The position numbers and the translations under genes were made by a program. From NCBI GenBank assembly GCA_942493075.1, contig OW818681.1, positions 2,790,001-2,854,000 on the forward strand: a DNA stretch of 64,000 nt, read 5' to 3'. Positions 1 through 8,572 of this stretch are shown here, in pieces (position 1 is the stretch's first letter; each line of letters begins with the position of its first letter). A model generated the notes under the pieces. That model was not told where the DNA came from. It was given only the letters and a program-made list of their open reading frames with translations, and did not search any database. Source of the DNA: JBBQYD01 sp942493075. Its GTDB lineage: Bacteria; Verrucomicrobiota; Verrucomicrobiia; Limisphaerales; UBA8199.

Positions 1-1
1 G

Positions 2-229
2 AGCACTTCCGAAGCTTATGTCGACTCCGCCGAGGTGACGCTCGGGTCCATCAGGTTTGCCAACGTGCCGATTGAAATTCATCAGAACCACATCTTCCCG
101 GGGGAGAAAGGGCTCCTGGGAAACGGCCTGTTGTCCCGCTTTCGCACGGTCACAATCGATTACGAGAACAAACGGGTGCTTCTGCTATCTCCACAGGAGG
201 AAAGGACGCCCGGGCTCAAGTCACCTTGA
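2..229 (+). CDS. retropepsin-like aspartyl protease, C-terminal part
   Basis: The reading frame is open from the window edge, so the N-terminus and catalytic DTG lie outside. What remains shows the typical end of bacterial retropepsin-like aspartyl proteases: GLLGNGLLSRF, then TIDYENKRVLLL, matching the family pattern of a second flap followed by the 'G-LG-FL-RF--TID' strand. The tail after this (EERTPGLKSP) is polar. Membership rests on this short C-terminal signature, so the family is probable and the substrate unknown. Confidence 0.6.
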   Translation, partial: STSEAYVDSAEVTLGSIRFANVPIEIHQNHIFPGEKGLLGNGLLSRFRTVTIDYENKRVLLLSPQEERTPGLKSP

Positions 230-267
230 TTCCGGACGCGGCCGACCATCAGCCTTTGCCGCGGGAA

Positions 268-675
268 CTATTTAACAGGAGCGACGAGCACGCTGGGCGT
301 TCTTTCGTTGATTTGCTGTCTCGTTCTTGGAGAAGCAGTAATGCCGTCGGACCCGGTCGGCTTGTAGCCAACAGAGGCAACGGCGGAAACCTGCGAATTG
401 TCGCGAGATCTTGCCTTCTGTTCATTCAGGGACTGTCGCACCTTAGGTGAAGCTGCGATTCCGTCTTTCACAGCACGCTGCTGGCTGACGGCAAAGTCTG
501 CATTTCGGACGGTCACCGCCTTCGCAAGCTTTCGCTCGTTCAACATTTGTCGCAATTTGGGTGAAGCGGCGATCCCATCGTCTTGGATCACTTTGTATTG
601 CGCCTCGGCACTGAAACCCAGGCTGAGGGTGGTGGCGAACACCGCGGTGGCTAAGATTTGATTCAATTTGTTCAT
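268..675 (-). CDS. secreted protein with three DGIAASPK repeats
   Basis: A 135-residue protein begins with a clear signal peptide (positively charged start, hydrophobic core, cleavage near SAEAQ). The mature part carries three copies of a unit of about 17 residues at roughly 38-residue spacing: DGIAASPKLRQMLNERK, DGIAASPKVRQSLNEQK and DGITASPRTRQQINERT. Between them are basic, Ser/Ala-rich linkers. I do not know a function. The regular repeat and export suggest a small binding or structural protein outside the cytoplasm. It is transcribed alone, away from its right-hand neighbour. Confidence 0.75.
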   Translation of the reverse strand: MNKLNQILATAVFATTLSLGFSAEAQYKVIQDDGIAASPKLRQMLNERKLAKAVTVRNADFAVSQQRAVKDGIAASPKVRQSLNEQKARSRDNSQVSAVASVGYKPTGSDGITASPRTRQQINERTPSVLVAPVK

Positions 676-781
676 ATTAAAGTTCGTTGTGATGGCGAGA
701 TCATCCCGCCGTTCTATGCATTAATACGACATCGAACGCGAGATCCCTCACCAGGCCCAGCAAATCACCAGCTCGCCGCAC

Positions 782-811
782 AAAAAAAGCGCGGGTAAGT
801 TTTTCCCGCGC
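782..811 (-). terminator. rho-independent terminator for the DUF305 gene
   Basis: On the minus strand GCGCGGG, a nine-base loop and CCCGCGC are followed directly by seven T residues. It lies about 20 bases beyond the stop codon of the DUF305 gene, the expected place for its terminator. Confidence 0.85.
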
Positions 812-832
812 GAGAAAGGGCGATATGCAGGG

Positions 833-1444
833 CTAACCGCGCCGCATACCGGAAATTTGCTTTTTCAAAACGCCGTTGGGCCGAGGTCCTCCGCAGCGGT
901 CATACCATTCGCAAAGCCATTCCTGGAATTCCTCGATTTCAGCTGCTTGCGTTACGATGATATTCTCAGCCATCGCTTTGAGTTCCGGATGGTAAGCACG
1001 ACGGACCGCCAGCAGGGATTCCCGAATGGCTTTCAAGTGGTGCCTGACCATCATCTCCATAAATGCAATTTCAAACTCCGCCCCCTCAAGTTGTGCAAGG
1101 CGTTCCATCATGCGCTCATCACCAGGCTTCATTTGGGGTTCGTAAGTAATTCCGTACCAGTCCAGCAACCAGGATTGAAGTTCCTCGATTTCGGCCATTT
1201 GCGTGGTGATGATTTCCTCGCAGGTTGCAGTGAGCTCTGGGTGAACCGCACGGCCCTCGCATAATTCTGCCATCATCACAGCCATGTGATGGTGATCAAT
1301 CATTCCCTTCATCCACTCAACCTCGAACTTGGCCTGGGCCTTGTTTGGTGCCGGAGCATCGGCTCGCGAATTTAAGGGCGCTGCAAACGCGACGAAGGCC
1401 GCAATCATCAGTCCGGCTCCGCACCGCAAAACGTTTCGTCTCAT
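833..1444 (-). CDS. exported DUF305 protein, two ferritin-like halves
   Basis: The start at 1444 is preferred because it is preceded by GAAAAGGAAAA and opens a signal peptide (MRRNVLRCGAGL... ending near SRADA). The mature protein has two matching DUF305 halves. The first has MIDHHHMAVMMAELC and TTQMAEIEELQSWL; the second has FMEMMVRHHLKAIRE and VTQAAEIEEFQEWL. DUF305 proteins are helical, His/Met-rich periplasmic proteins, some linked to copper tolerance (CopM). The His-rich helix HHHMAVMM could bind metal. The true role here is not shown by context. A strong terminator follows. Confidence 0.85.
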   Translation of the reverse strand: MRRNVLRCGAGLMIAAFVAFAAPLNSRADAPAPNKAQAKFEVEWMKGMIDHHHMAVMMAELCEGRAVHPELTATCEEIITTQMAEIEELQSWLLDWYGITYEPQMKPGDERMMERLAQLEGAEFEIAFMEMMVRHHLKAIRESLLAVRRAYHPELKAMAENIIVTQAAEIEEFQEWLCEWYDRCGGPRPNGVLKKQISGMRRG

Positions 1445-1858
1445 TATATTTTCCTTTTCTGATGTTTTTCCCCTCAGGAGGCAACCAGCCCGACATCCTG
1501 TCCACAGACCATGCGTCCCCGCATTGCTGCACCTGAGGGACAGAAATTTCCCCTGCAATTTAATCTCTGCAAATGGGGTGCTCACCTTCAGTTCGATCGG
1601 AGCCAAGCGAGTCTGGGGCTAAGGCTGAATGTCTATTGGCCCGGTGGTCCCAGCAGTGCGGAAAATCGGCCAGAATGGTCGTCATTGACGTCGCACGCAC
1701 GCTGTGCAAGAAGAAAATTCAAGGGATTTCAGTGCCGGTGGCGTAATTAGGTTTGATGAAGAGTGTACCAGCCCCACCCGCTTGTTGTTCCTGCGGGGAA
1801 CACAGCCACACCTCACTTCCCCCCTACTAGAAACCTTGCCCTTACGCACCCTCGTAAT

Positions 1859-2377
1859 ATGTTACTCATTATCAAAAACCTGCTCCTTATTTCGGCCTTG
1901 GTGGTCGTCACGCGATCCGTACAGCTACTCGCCCAATCTGGTGACGCCGGATCGGCCCATAGCGGACACAACATGTCTCAAGGTCCAAGCCCGGCTGATG
2001 CTGCCGCCAAATTCAACGCTGAAAACGTCCATTACAAATCGATCGCGACAAAAAGGGTGATAAAACCGAAAACAGAAGCGGATGTGGAGAAGAGCCGAAT
2101 TGCCACAATGAACTTTCGCTTGGAAAGTGCCACCAACGGACTGCCCAGCTCCCAATACACCGTAGGAATGAGTTATCTCAATGGGACAGACGGATTTCAA
2201 ACGAACCACGCTCTTGCTGCGTATTGGCTGCAAGCCGCCGCTGCCCAAGGGAACTCGGATGCCAAAGCTGTGCTGCAGAAGAATCCGATGCTGGAAGCTG
2301 AGCGAGCGGCCCATGAGAAAGAGAATTTTGGGAAGCCGATATCTACAAACGGCGCTGGAGAACGCGCAATTCCTTGA
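1859..2377 (+). CDS. secreted protein with one Sel1-like repeat
   Basis: The ATG at 1859 gives a standard signal peptide (LLISALVVVTRSVQLLAQ); an upstream in-frame start would put about 30 residues before it. The mature protein of about 150 residues is low in complexity at first, then contains one helix pair of Sel1/TPR-like type: SSQYTVGMSYLNGTDG followed by AAYWLQAAAAQGNSDAKAVL. Sel1 repeats mediate protein contacts, but a single repeat is weak evidence. The C-terminus is polar. The gene stands alone, before the island boundary. Confidence 0.65.
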   Translation: MLLIIKNLLLISALVVVTRSVQLLAQSGDAGSAHSGHNMSQGPSPADAAAKFNAENVHYKSIATKRVIKPKTEADVEKSRIATMNFRLESATNGLPSSQYTVGMSYLNGTDGFQTNHALAAYWLQAAAAQGNSDAKAVLQKNPMLEAERAAHEKENFGKPISTNGAGERAIP

Positions 2378-2892
2378 GGCACGTCTAATCTTTCGGACAT
2401 TTTGGCCGCGAAGGTGGGGCGGATGAGGTGCCTGACTGCGCGGCTAATCATCGTGCACGGATCGAACTGGCCCAGTGTCGCGCACACTCGGTGAAGCCGC
2501 CAGGCTAACAAGGTCGAGCCACAATACGTCCGCTTGCGGTTGCGCGAGTTTCGCTGCCCCGCCGCATCCACCACCATTCCCAAAACTGCTAAGTCCACGA
2601 GCCGGCCGCCTCGCATTACGCCGTCCATGGAGCTTTCGTCGGTTGCCAGCACTAGCGGCAGGCCAATTTGAGGGCGGGGCAGCGGAATCGGTGAGAGGTG
2701 CAATGAGGTTCGCGAGCAGACGTTGCATTTCATCAGCTTGCGGGATGCGCATGCGTTCGGGCGAGGTCCACATCATCCTGTTAGTGCGGAAGAAGGTGTC
2801 GGCGGGCTGATAGCCGGCAGTTAATTCTCCTCGGTGTCTCGCCACGCGGGGTTGCCTTGGCGGGTTAACACCACGCTTCTGGATACGTCAAA
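2378..2892. other. 515-base gap with no recognisable gene
   Basis: Open frames on both strands exist, but none has a ribosome site, a family motif or convincing composition. One minus-strand frame (2444-2845) has a Ser/Pro/Arg-rich product that resembles decayed coding sequence. This is probably the eroded left junction of the island. Confidence 0.4.
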
Positions 2893-3828
2893 TCAGGTCC
2901 AGCGATCCAGTCCCGGAGTGCCGAGCAGCATTCGAGTCAATCTTGTAAACCGTAGGCCCGTATTCCCGCCGCGATGAGCACAGGAATACCGAAAAGCGAA
3001 TTCGGCTAGATAGCCAGGAAGGTTGCGTTTATCGATCGCCTCCCACCCCACGCCTGCAAGCCATTCATTCAACCTGGCTATCATGCCTTCCAATCTGTAA
3101 TCAACGATGAATGCCGATTCCTTGGTTTCGGCAGCCGGAAAGGTTACCTCGTGGTGAAATCCCGCGTCGGTCAACCGGTTGTACCCGCTCCACCCGCTCG
3201 TCAGGATCGTGCTTTCGCTCCCTACGTTCGCCTGGGCAAATGTGACGATGCTCTCTGGACTGAGGTTCGGTAGCACGGCCATCCGCACGTCTTTGTCGCG
3301 ACTGCTCACAGCGATCCCGAGCAACTTCGGGTTGTGAATGACTCTCAACCTATTGTGTCCCACGCGTGTTATTCCCAAATGAATGAAACCCGTGAGTTTT
3401 GGCACATTCGCCATCGCTCGCTTAATTGTCTCCACGCAGCGGTAAGGCGTCGCCGCACTACCAAAACCGATGCAGAGCGATCTGCCGACTTCATTACCGA
3501 GCCGAGCCACGCTGATCCCATCTTGCGTTGCCGCAGCCCACCACAGCAAATTGACCCAGTCCTTAAGCGGCAGTCTCGAATTGTTGAGGAGGGTGCCTGT
3601 TGTAGCGCTTTCCTGGAATCCGCATCCTTTGCATACCCGGAGCTTCCTCTTGCCCCAGGGCGTGTTGCGTTCTGTCAGTCTCCAGGCTGTGCCCGAACAT
3701 CCTGTACGCCGGCAATGGAAAGGCGTTCGGCGCCGGAGGGTAAATAGGTATTCATAACAGTCCCCAGGGCCTGAGAACTTAGCTCGGAACTCTTCCAGGT
3801 TTCGGGGCGTATACCGCTCAACCGACAT
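2893..3828 (-). CDS. ISXO2/IS1595-like transposase homologue lacking catalytic Asp
   Basis: The start at 3828 is chosen because GGAGG lies five bases upstream. The product (311 aa) has the IS1595/ISXO2 layout. An N-terminal zinc ribbon has C-x4-C (FHCRRTGC) and VCKGCGF. It is followed by the TGTLL-NSRLPLKDWVNLLWW segment and an RNase H-like domain ending in YLAEFAFRY. In the family the first catalytic Asp lies in 'VDETYIGG' and the second in 'TDGWSGY'. Here the equivalents are HLGITRVG (Gly at about 152) and TSGWSGY (Ser at about 211). Only the last acidic residue (Glu at about 276) remains. The frame is intact, so it is either a recently inactivated copy or a protein kept for DNA binding. 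No terminal repeats were identified. Confidence 0.8.
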   Translation of the reverse strand: MSVERYTPRNLEEFRAKFSGPGDCYEYLFTLRRRTPFHCRRTGCSGTAWRLTERNTPWGKRKLRVCKGCGFQESATTGTLLNNSRLPLKDWVNLLWWAAATQDGISVARLGNEVGRSLCIGFGSAATPYRCVETIKRAMANVPKLTGFIHLGITRVGHNRLRVIHNPKLLGIAVSSRDKDVRMAVLPNLSPESIVTFAQANVGSESTILTSGWSGYNRLTDAGFHHEVTFPAAETKESAFIVDYRLEGMIARLNEWLAGVGWEAIDKRNLPGYLAEFAFRYSCAHRGGNTGLRFTRLTRMLLGTPGLDRWT

Positions 3829-4016
3829 ATTTTCCTCCATGGTGAGCTAACTAGAAGGTTAAAGCAAGAATTCCCGCGTCATTCATCACAAATCTGCTTG
3901 TCCAGAGCTGTCGTATTTGCATCGAGAAGTGCTTGAAAATAAGCAGGTTATTAGTTGATGGTAAAAAAGGAAAAATTTTTTGCGCATCTACACTCTCCGC
4001 TATTTAGGACTAAATC

Positions 4017-4124
4017 ATGGTTAAAATTACGTCTAATCCGGCTTGTGTGATTCTGCAGGTTGACGCGCTCTGTGAGCAGTCAGCCGCGACCGGGTTAGTC
4101 GAGGAGGGGATGTGCCGGATATGA
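4017..4124 (+). CDS. 35-residue small ORF coupled to the next gene
   Basis: ATG at 4017 follows an AGGA motif by seven bases, and the stop TGA overlaps the next start in an ATGA arrangement. The peptide (MVKITSNPACVILQVDALCE...) has no known family. It may be a real small gene or a leader peptide that couples translation into the plus-strand chain beginning at 4121. Confidence 0.45.
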   Translation: MVKITSNPACVILQVDALCEQSAATGLVEEGMCRI

Positions 4125-4435
4125 ACACGCCAATTCGCAACGCCACCTCAGTTGCGTACTTGTCCATCCTGGAATTCTTGACCCTGCGGTATTTGCCGGG
4201 TCGATTCTGCGCCTGGCAGACGGCAGCGGCGCTTGGCATGGAACCTCAGCACATTCCGGTGCTCGTTGCTGCCCGGCTTCTGAAGCCGCTCGGCTCTCCC
4301 CCTAGAACCGCGCCAAAGTTTTTTGCTCGTGATTACGTCCTGCAACTCGCAGCTGATGAAAAATGGCTGGCCCGAGCGTCGGACGCCTTGGTGGCTCATT
4401 GGGCAAAACGGAATGGCAGCAAGCAGAAGCCATAG
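4121..4435 (+). CDS. small helix-turn-helix-like protein
   Basis: GAGGAGGGG eleven bases before ATG 4121 favours this start over a GTG nine bases earlier. The 104-residue product contains FCAWQTAAALGMEPQHIPVLVAARLLKPLG, which reads as a helix-turn-helix of the excisionase/MerR kind ('A..LG....I..L...glL.plG'). It then has KFFARDYVLQLAADEKWLARA. I infer a DNA-binding accessory protein. Similar small proteins accompany integrases in Verrucomicrobiota islands. It is followed after two bases by the methyltransferase gene, so the two are almost certainly cotranscribed. Confidence 0.6.
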   Translation: MNTPIRNATSVAYLSILEFLTLRYLPGRFCAWQTAAALGMEPQHIPVLVAARLLKPLGSPPRTAPKFFARDYVLQLAADEKWLARASDALVAHWAKRNGSKQKP

Positions 4436-4437
4436 AT

Positions 4438-5070
4438 ATGTTGAGACTTCTCCAAAAGCACAAGATGACCACCAGCAGGAACCTCGGTCCTGCCGGAAAT
4501 CATCGTGTCGTCCCCTCGGAGTCTCAACGAAAGGGTCGCTCCTTGCTCCCCCACGGAGGCAACGATCGGATATACACACCGGATTTGCTGGCCCGCGATA
4601 TTGTCATCCACTTTCGCCCAAGCGGCAAAATACTCGAACCTGCGGCCGGTGGTGGGGCCTTCCTCAGGGCACTCCCGGGTTGCGACTGGTGCGAGATAGA
4701 CAAGAAGGTGGATTTCTTCGAGTGCCAGCAGCACTACGACTGGATTGTGACTAATCCGCCGTACTCGCTTTTCACAAAGTTCCTGCGCAAATCGTTGGAG
4801 CTCGCGGACAACATCGTGTTCTTGTGCCCGATAAACTCCTGGTTTCAAAGGGCGCGGGAACGCGCGATCAGGGAAGCCGGCTTTGGCATAGTTGAAGTTT
4901 GCCATGTTCCAGTACCTCCACCGCCTTGGCCTCAATTCGGCCTAAGCCTCGGGGCGACTTGGCTGCGTCGGGGGTGGATGGGCTGCATGGCTAGCACCCG
5001 ACTTCCTTCCCGGCTCTGGCGGGAAGATGGGAGCGATAAAATGGTTGTTTCCAAGGAGGTGGTCAAATGA
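4438..5070 (+). CDS. orphan DNA adenine methyltransferase-like protein
   Basis: A class I SAM-dependent fold is visible: KILEPAAGGGAFLRAL is the SAM-binding motif I, an acidic WCEID follows at the end of strand 2, and DWIVTNPPYSLFTKFL contains the NPPY catalytic motif of N6-adenine or N4-cytosine methyltransferases. Near the C-terminus, FGLSLGATWLRRGWMG is a hydrophobic patch. About 210 residues is short for a stand-alone enzyme with a target recognition domain. No restriction partner is adjacent, so it is an orphan of phage/island type. The alternative start at 4465 removes nine residues. Its stop overlaps the next start (ATGA). Confidence 0.75.
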   Translation: MLRLLQKHKMTTSRNLGPAGNHRVVPSESQRKGRSLLPHGGNDRIYTPDLLARDIVIHFRPSGKILEPAAGGGAFLRALPGCDWCEIDKKVDFFECQQHYDWIVTNPPYSLFTKFLRKSLELADNIVFLCPINSWFQRARERAIREAGFGIVEVCHVPVPPPPWPQFGLSLGATWLRRGWMGCMASTRLPSRLWREDGSDKMVVSKEVVK

Positions 5071-6155
5071 ACGCCGAGCCTTCAATGTCGTTCGTAGCCA
5101 CCAATTCACTTGGGGAATTTCGCATGACATCGCACCCATCTTCGCAGCCCAATGCGGTGAGCCACTCTTCGTTCCCCAAAAGGGATTGCCAATCCTGCTC
5201 CACGTTCCTGGCCGCCGGTGGTCTCGCTGCGGCCACATCTGCCCTCGCCTGTGCCGAAACCCGGCATGCGCTTCTGATGGTAGCAAACCATTTGAAGTCC
5301 AGCGGACCATGGCGGCTGGCCAGGGCGTCTGCGGGGAATATTGCGGGGGAGCGACAACGCGAAAGCGTCGGATTTGCCATACATGCTGAAGGAAGGGCTG
5401 ATGTGAAAGGGGACTTTCACGAACATTGGATACGCATCCTCGTCGAAGGCGGAGCGCTGCAGTTGGCAGGTGGTCACCGGAGAAATTGTCAGTATTTCTT
5501 TTCTACCGCGACGTTGATTCGGTTGGCGCAGGACCCCAATGGGCCGACCGCGCAGTCTCTGTTGTCCGCAAGAAGTTCCAAGCGAAAAACGGAGGCAACA
5601 ATGCATGATCAGACTCTCTGTTCCGCCACTGGCGAGTTACTCCTCCAGCGCGTACTAAGCAGCTGGCGGTTGGGGTTCAGAGGGCTCTTGGCTCCACTCT
5701 CGAATGAAGCTCTGCTTAGGTGGCATCTCGAAAGCTCTCAAACCAGCGAATCCGCGAAGTGGCCCGGCAGCGCCGATGTCACTGTGGAGTTAGCGGGTCC
5801 AGATCTCAATTCCCCAAGCGGCTTTCGCCTGAGGGCACCCTGGCATCGACCGCTTTGCCAGGATTTGACCACCGATTTGCCCAGGTTGCTTCACCCCCCC
5901 GCACCCACCTGCCAGCGGGTGCATCTGCTTGCACGCCGCAGTTGTTGCATAAGCCCTTCATTGAGCGTTGTTTACGTACCAAGTCTCGAACTGACAATCA
6001 GTTATAAGAGCGGAATGACGCCGGCTAGGACCGGTAATGATGATACCGGTCCGGTTCCTGGGCTTACCCCGTGTTTGTTGATCAATTTGGCCGTCACGAC
6101 GGATTTGCCCACGATTTGCCCAGTTCCTAGCAAAACAGATTTTCAGTATGAATAA
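5067..6155 (+). CDS. unknown protein in the integrase operon
   Basis: A near-ideal ribosome site (AAGGAGGTGG) lies six bases before ATG 5067, which overlaps the methyltransferase stop. Translation initiation here is therefore well supported. The product (362 aa) has no family I recognise. It is Ser/Leu/Arg-rich, with an Ala-rich patch near residue 50 and Cys pairs near 42-45. A second in-frame ATG at 5601 also has a GGAGG-like site (CGGAGGCAACA), so a shorter C-terminal product is possible. The last 50 codons cross an inverted repeat (6028-6052) and overlap the integrase start, so the C-terminal end may not be under coding selection. Confidence 0.45.
   Translation: MNAEPSMSFVATNSLGEFRMTSHPSSQPNAVSHSSFPKRDCQSCSTFLAAGGLAAATSALACAETRHALLMVANHLKSSGPWRLARASAGNIAGERQRESVGFAIHAEGRADVKGDFHEHWIRILVEGGALQLAGGHRRNCQYFFSTATLIRLAQDPNGPTAQSLLSARSSKRKTEATMHDQTLCSATGELLLQRVLSSWRLGFRGLLAPLSNEALLRWHLESSQTSESAKWPGSADVTVELAGPDLNSPSGFRLRAPWHRPLCQDLTTDLPRLLHPPAPTCQRVHLLARRSCCISPSLSVVYVPSLELTISYKSGMTPARTGNDDTGPVPGLTPCLLINLAVTTDLPTICPVPSKTDFQYE
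6028..6052. repeat. perfect 9-bp inverted repeat upstream of integrase
   Basis: GGACCGGTA, a seven-base spacer and TACCGGTCC form a perfect dyad about 95 bases before the integrase start. It could be an operator or recombinase-binding site. No T-run follows, so a terminator is less likely. Nearby, the sequence GATTTGCCCA occurs at 5874, 6102 and 6113. Confidence 0.55.
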
Positions 6156-8370
6156 CCCTGAAGTAATATCGACCGCAATGGAGGGAGGCATCCCGAACTT
6201 GGTTGTGCTCCCGCAAACAGAGTCCAAATCGCAGCCCGCTACCAAGCCGCCCTGCCTTTGGACTTTAATGGTGGGCGACATCGAATTCGTCACGGACGGA
6301 AGCTACCGCTGTCCGGTCACCAACGGCCGCTATAGCATTCGACCGTTCAAGAATCCTTCCGGCGAGTTAGTCCCCCGGCTGAGCGGATACCGTCCCAGCC
6401 CCGGGCCCCGAGATTCGCAGTTGCCCGGCGACGGAAAAGCTCCAAAGAACGGAGCGCGGATTCGGAAGAACGACTTTGACACGCTAAAGGAGGCTGACGC
6501 CGAGCGCGACAGGCTGATTCTAGAGGACGAGAATACTGAAAAGCGCTTTCACCTAATTCAAACTACGCTCCTGGAAGAGGAGGTCCGGGATGCCGAAGCG
6601 GCCAAAATCATGATGTCGGACCTGCCGCCTCCTGATTGGACCAATGGCAAATGGACATACAAGCAACTCGTCAAGTTTGTCGCTGAGAAGTATGTGCCCT
6701 GCAGAAACCCGAAGTCGCTCGCCGAAGCGATCAAGGAATTCAACCAGGCGGAAAAGGCTTCCAACTTGAAATATGCGACACGGGACGGCAAGAGCTCGCA
6801 CCTCAACCGGCTAATCAGAAAGTGCCCGTCGGGCATCTTGGTTCATGAAGTGCCCGTCGAGGTCCTCAAGGCTTTGATTCACAGCGGCAAGAAGAAGAAG
6901 ACATGGAAGAAGAACAAGAGCAATTTCAACACGTTCTTTGAGTGGGCAGCCGACGAGGAACGCGGCTACTGCCCATGTAATCCCGTGAAATCCATTTCGC
7001 TGGCGAAGAAGAAGGACGACTACAAACCGCCGGTCATTCTCAACAACGATCAGGTGCTGGACATTTTGACCAAAGCGCAGAGTTTCAAGGGAGGTTGCCT
7101 TTTTCTCTTCTGTGTCATTGCAATCGTCGTCGCGCTGCGCCCCTCTGAACTGGCGCGCATACAGGCACTGAGAAAGGTGCTGGGGATCGAGTCGTTCCGT
7201 TTTGGCGAGGAGCCGGATGAGAAAGACATTCACGTGATCGGCAAGACTCGGCAGTTGCGGAATGCGGTCATACCGCCCGAGTTCGTGGACTTGATCAAGG
7301 TCTACGTCGACGCCGGCTATCCGGTTATTCCGAGGAACTTCGCCCTTAACTGGACCTTGCTGCGTGCGATGGCCGGGTTCCTTGGGCGCCGAGATCTCCT
7401 GCCACGCCATCTGTTCTCCGAGGACCTCGAAGAGTGGACGAAAGACGTCCTGCGCCACGTCGGCATCACCCATCATTTGAACCGGACGCAGGATGAAAAG
7501 GCAACAGCGTTATGGGCAGGGGACAGCCCAGCAATCATTTTTTTTCATTACAAAGGCAAATCAACCCGGAAGCAGACCCGGCAGTTTTACAAAATCGCTA
7601 AGCGGCTCAAACTGCCGACGGTGGAAGAACTCAAGGCGGCAGGTGTGCCCGAAGGCGCCTCGGAATCCGAACTCAAGCGGCTGAAGTGCCCTGTAGACGA
7701 GCCCAACACGTTCTTCATGGACCAGAAGCAGTTTGACAAGGCGCGCAAAGCTTACATCGCTCGCTGTCCCGAGGCGGCCATTCCCGAGGCAAACGGCCCC
7801 CGTCGTGGTAAGGGGATGTGGACCAAGCGCCGTATGCTTGATCTTCCGAAAGAACGGACCGAGCAAATACGGCTCCTCTGGACAACCACAATAGAAGAGC
7901 TGTCCCGAAAACACGACGTGGCGCGCTCCACCATCGCCTTAGCGCTTGAGGAGTTTAACCTTCCGCCTGAGCTGTATCCGCCGAAAGGCTTTTGGCAAAT
8001 ACGAGCCGCTGGCAAGAGCGTTCTACTGCCGGAAGAGGTGCAGAAGGTGTTTCCGAACGGCCTGCCCCCGATGACTGCGCCTGTAGGCCGTCAGATTTCT
8101 CTCGAGTGGCCGTCGCTGGCGAAGTTTTTCAGGATGTTATGGGAGAAGCCAGCCGCTGAGATTGCGATCGAACTTAAGTGTTCGAAGAGCTCGGTTGAAC
8201 GCCGCATCCGCTTCCTCAAGCTTCCGCGACCGGACGCTCTATACTGGCTGGCGCGGCCCGAGCAACGATACATACCGGCGAAAATCAAGGGCCTGCTCGT
8301 GTTGGACTCCGAAGCTCTTCAGGCGGCGATTCCTCCAGGCGGCTTTGATCCTCAAGATCTTCGCGACTAA
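6148..8370 (+). CDS. tyrosine-recombinase-like integrase with C-terminal HTH repeats
   Basis: The first 480 residues follow a phage-integrase plan: a SAM-like core-binding region (about 165-280), then a catalytic-type domain. It shows VVALRPSEL (Arg of box I), GKTRQLRNAVIP (the Lys turn), DVLRHVGITHHLNR (box II, HxxR changed to DxxR), WAGDSPAIIFFHYKG (second His changed to Asp, Tyr kept). Such degenerate box II forms are common in Verrucomicrobiota integrases. Unusually, about 250 more residues follow with two helix-turn-helix-like segments: LWTTTIEELSRKHDVARST near 570 and LWEKPAAEIAIELKCSKSS near 670, with LYPPKGFW and LPRPDALYWLARP after them. Normal integrases end after the Tyr domain. 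Role: integration/excision of this island, or recombination control. It overlaps the upstream frame by eight bases. Confidence 0.75.
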   Translation: MNNPEVISTAMEGGIPNLVVLPQTESKSQPATKPPCLWTLMVGDIEFVTDGSYRCPVTNGRYSIRPFKNPSGELVPRLSGYRPSPGPRDSQLPGDGKAPKNGARIRKNDFDTLKEADAERDRLILEDENTEKRFHLIQTTLLEEEVRDAEAAKIMMSDLPPPDWTNGKWTYKQLVKFVAEKYVPCRNPKSLAEAIKEFNQAEKASNLKYATRDGKSSHLNRLIRKCPSGILVHEVPVEVLKALIHSGKKKKTWKKNKSNFNTFFEWAADEERGYCPCNPVKSISLAKKKDDYKPPVILNNDQVLDILTKAQSFKGGCLFLFCVIAIVVALRPSELARIQALRKVLGIESFRFGEEPDEKDIHVIGKTRQLRNAVIPPEFVDLIKVYVDAGYPVIPRNFALNWTLLRAMAGFLGRRDLLPRHLFSEDLEEWTKDVLRHVGITHHLNRTQDEKATALWAGDSPAIIFFHYKGKSTRKQTRQFYKIAKRLKLPTVEELKAAGVPEGASESELKRLKCPVDEPNTFFMDQKQFDKARKAYIARCPEAAIPEANGPRRGKGMWTKRRMLDLPKERTEQIRLLWTTTIEELSRKHDVARSTIALALEEFNLPPELYPPKGFWQIRAAGKSVLLPEEVQKVFPNGLPPMTAPVGRQISLEWPSLAKFFRMLWEKPAAEIAIELKCSKSSVERRIRFLKLPRPDALYWLARPEQRYIPAKIKGLLVLDSEALQAAIPPGGFDPQDLRD

Positions 8371-8432
8371 AGCATAGAACCACGCCGATCCTCGGAACCA
8401 TACCCAACGAAAAGAGTGCCTTGGCAGTTTCT

Positions 8433-8455
8433 GACTCGCCTTACCGAGGCGAGTC
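8433..8455 (+). terminator. hairpin after the integrase gene
   Basis: GACTCGCCT, a five-base loop and AGGCGAGTC form a perfect 9-bp stem 63 bases beyond the integrase stop. No T-run follows, so it may be a rho-dependent stop or mRNA-stabilising hairpin rather than a classic terminator. Confidence 0.5.
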
Positions 8456-8572
8456 GATCCGTAGGATGTGAAGTTCGTTTCCGTCCGCTAATCGGACCAT
8501 GACGATTTTTGAACAGAAACCGACGCTCTGCCGCTGTTACACCTGAAAGGAGAAACAGGTCAAACAGAGTTC

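Noticed and set aside
2441..2480. Left attachment site resembling the tRNA T arm (GGATCGAACT)
   Set aside because: The match to the tRNA-Cys end is only a few bases and not at its 3' end.
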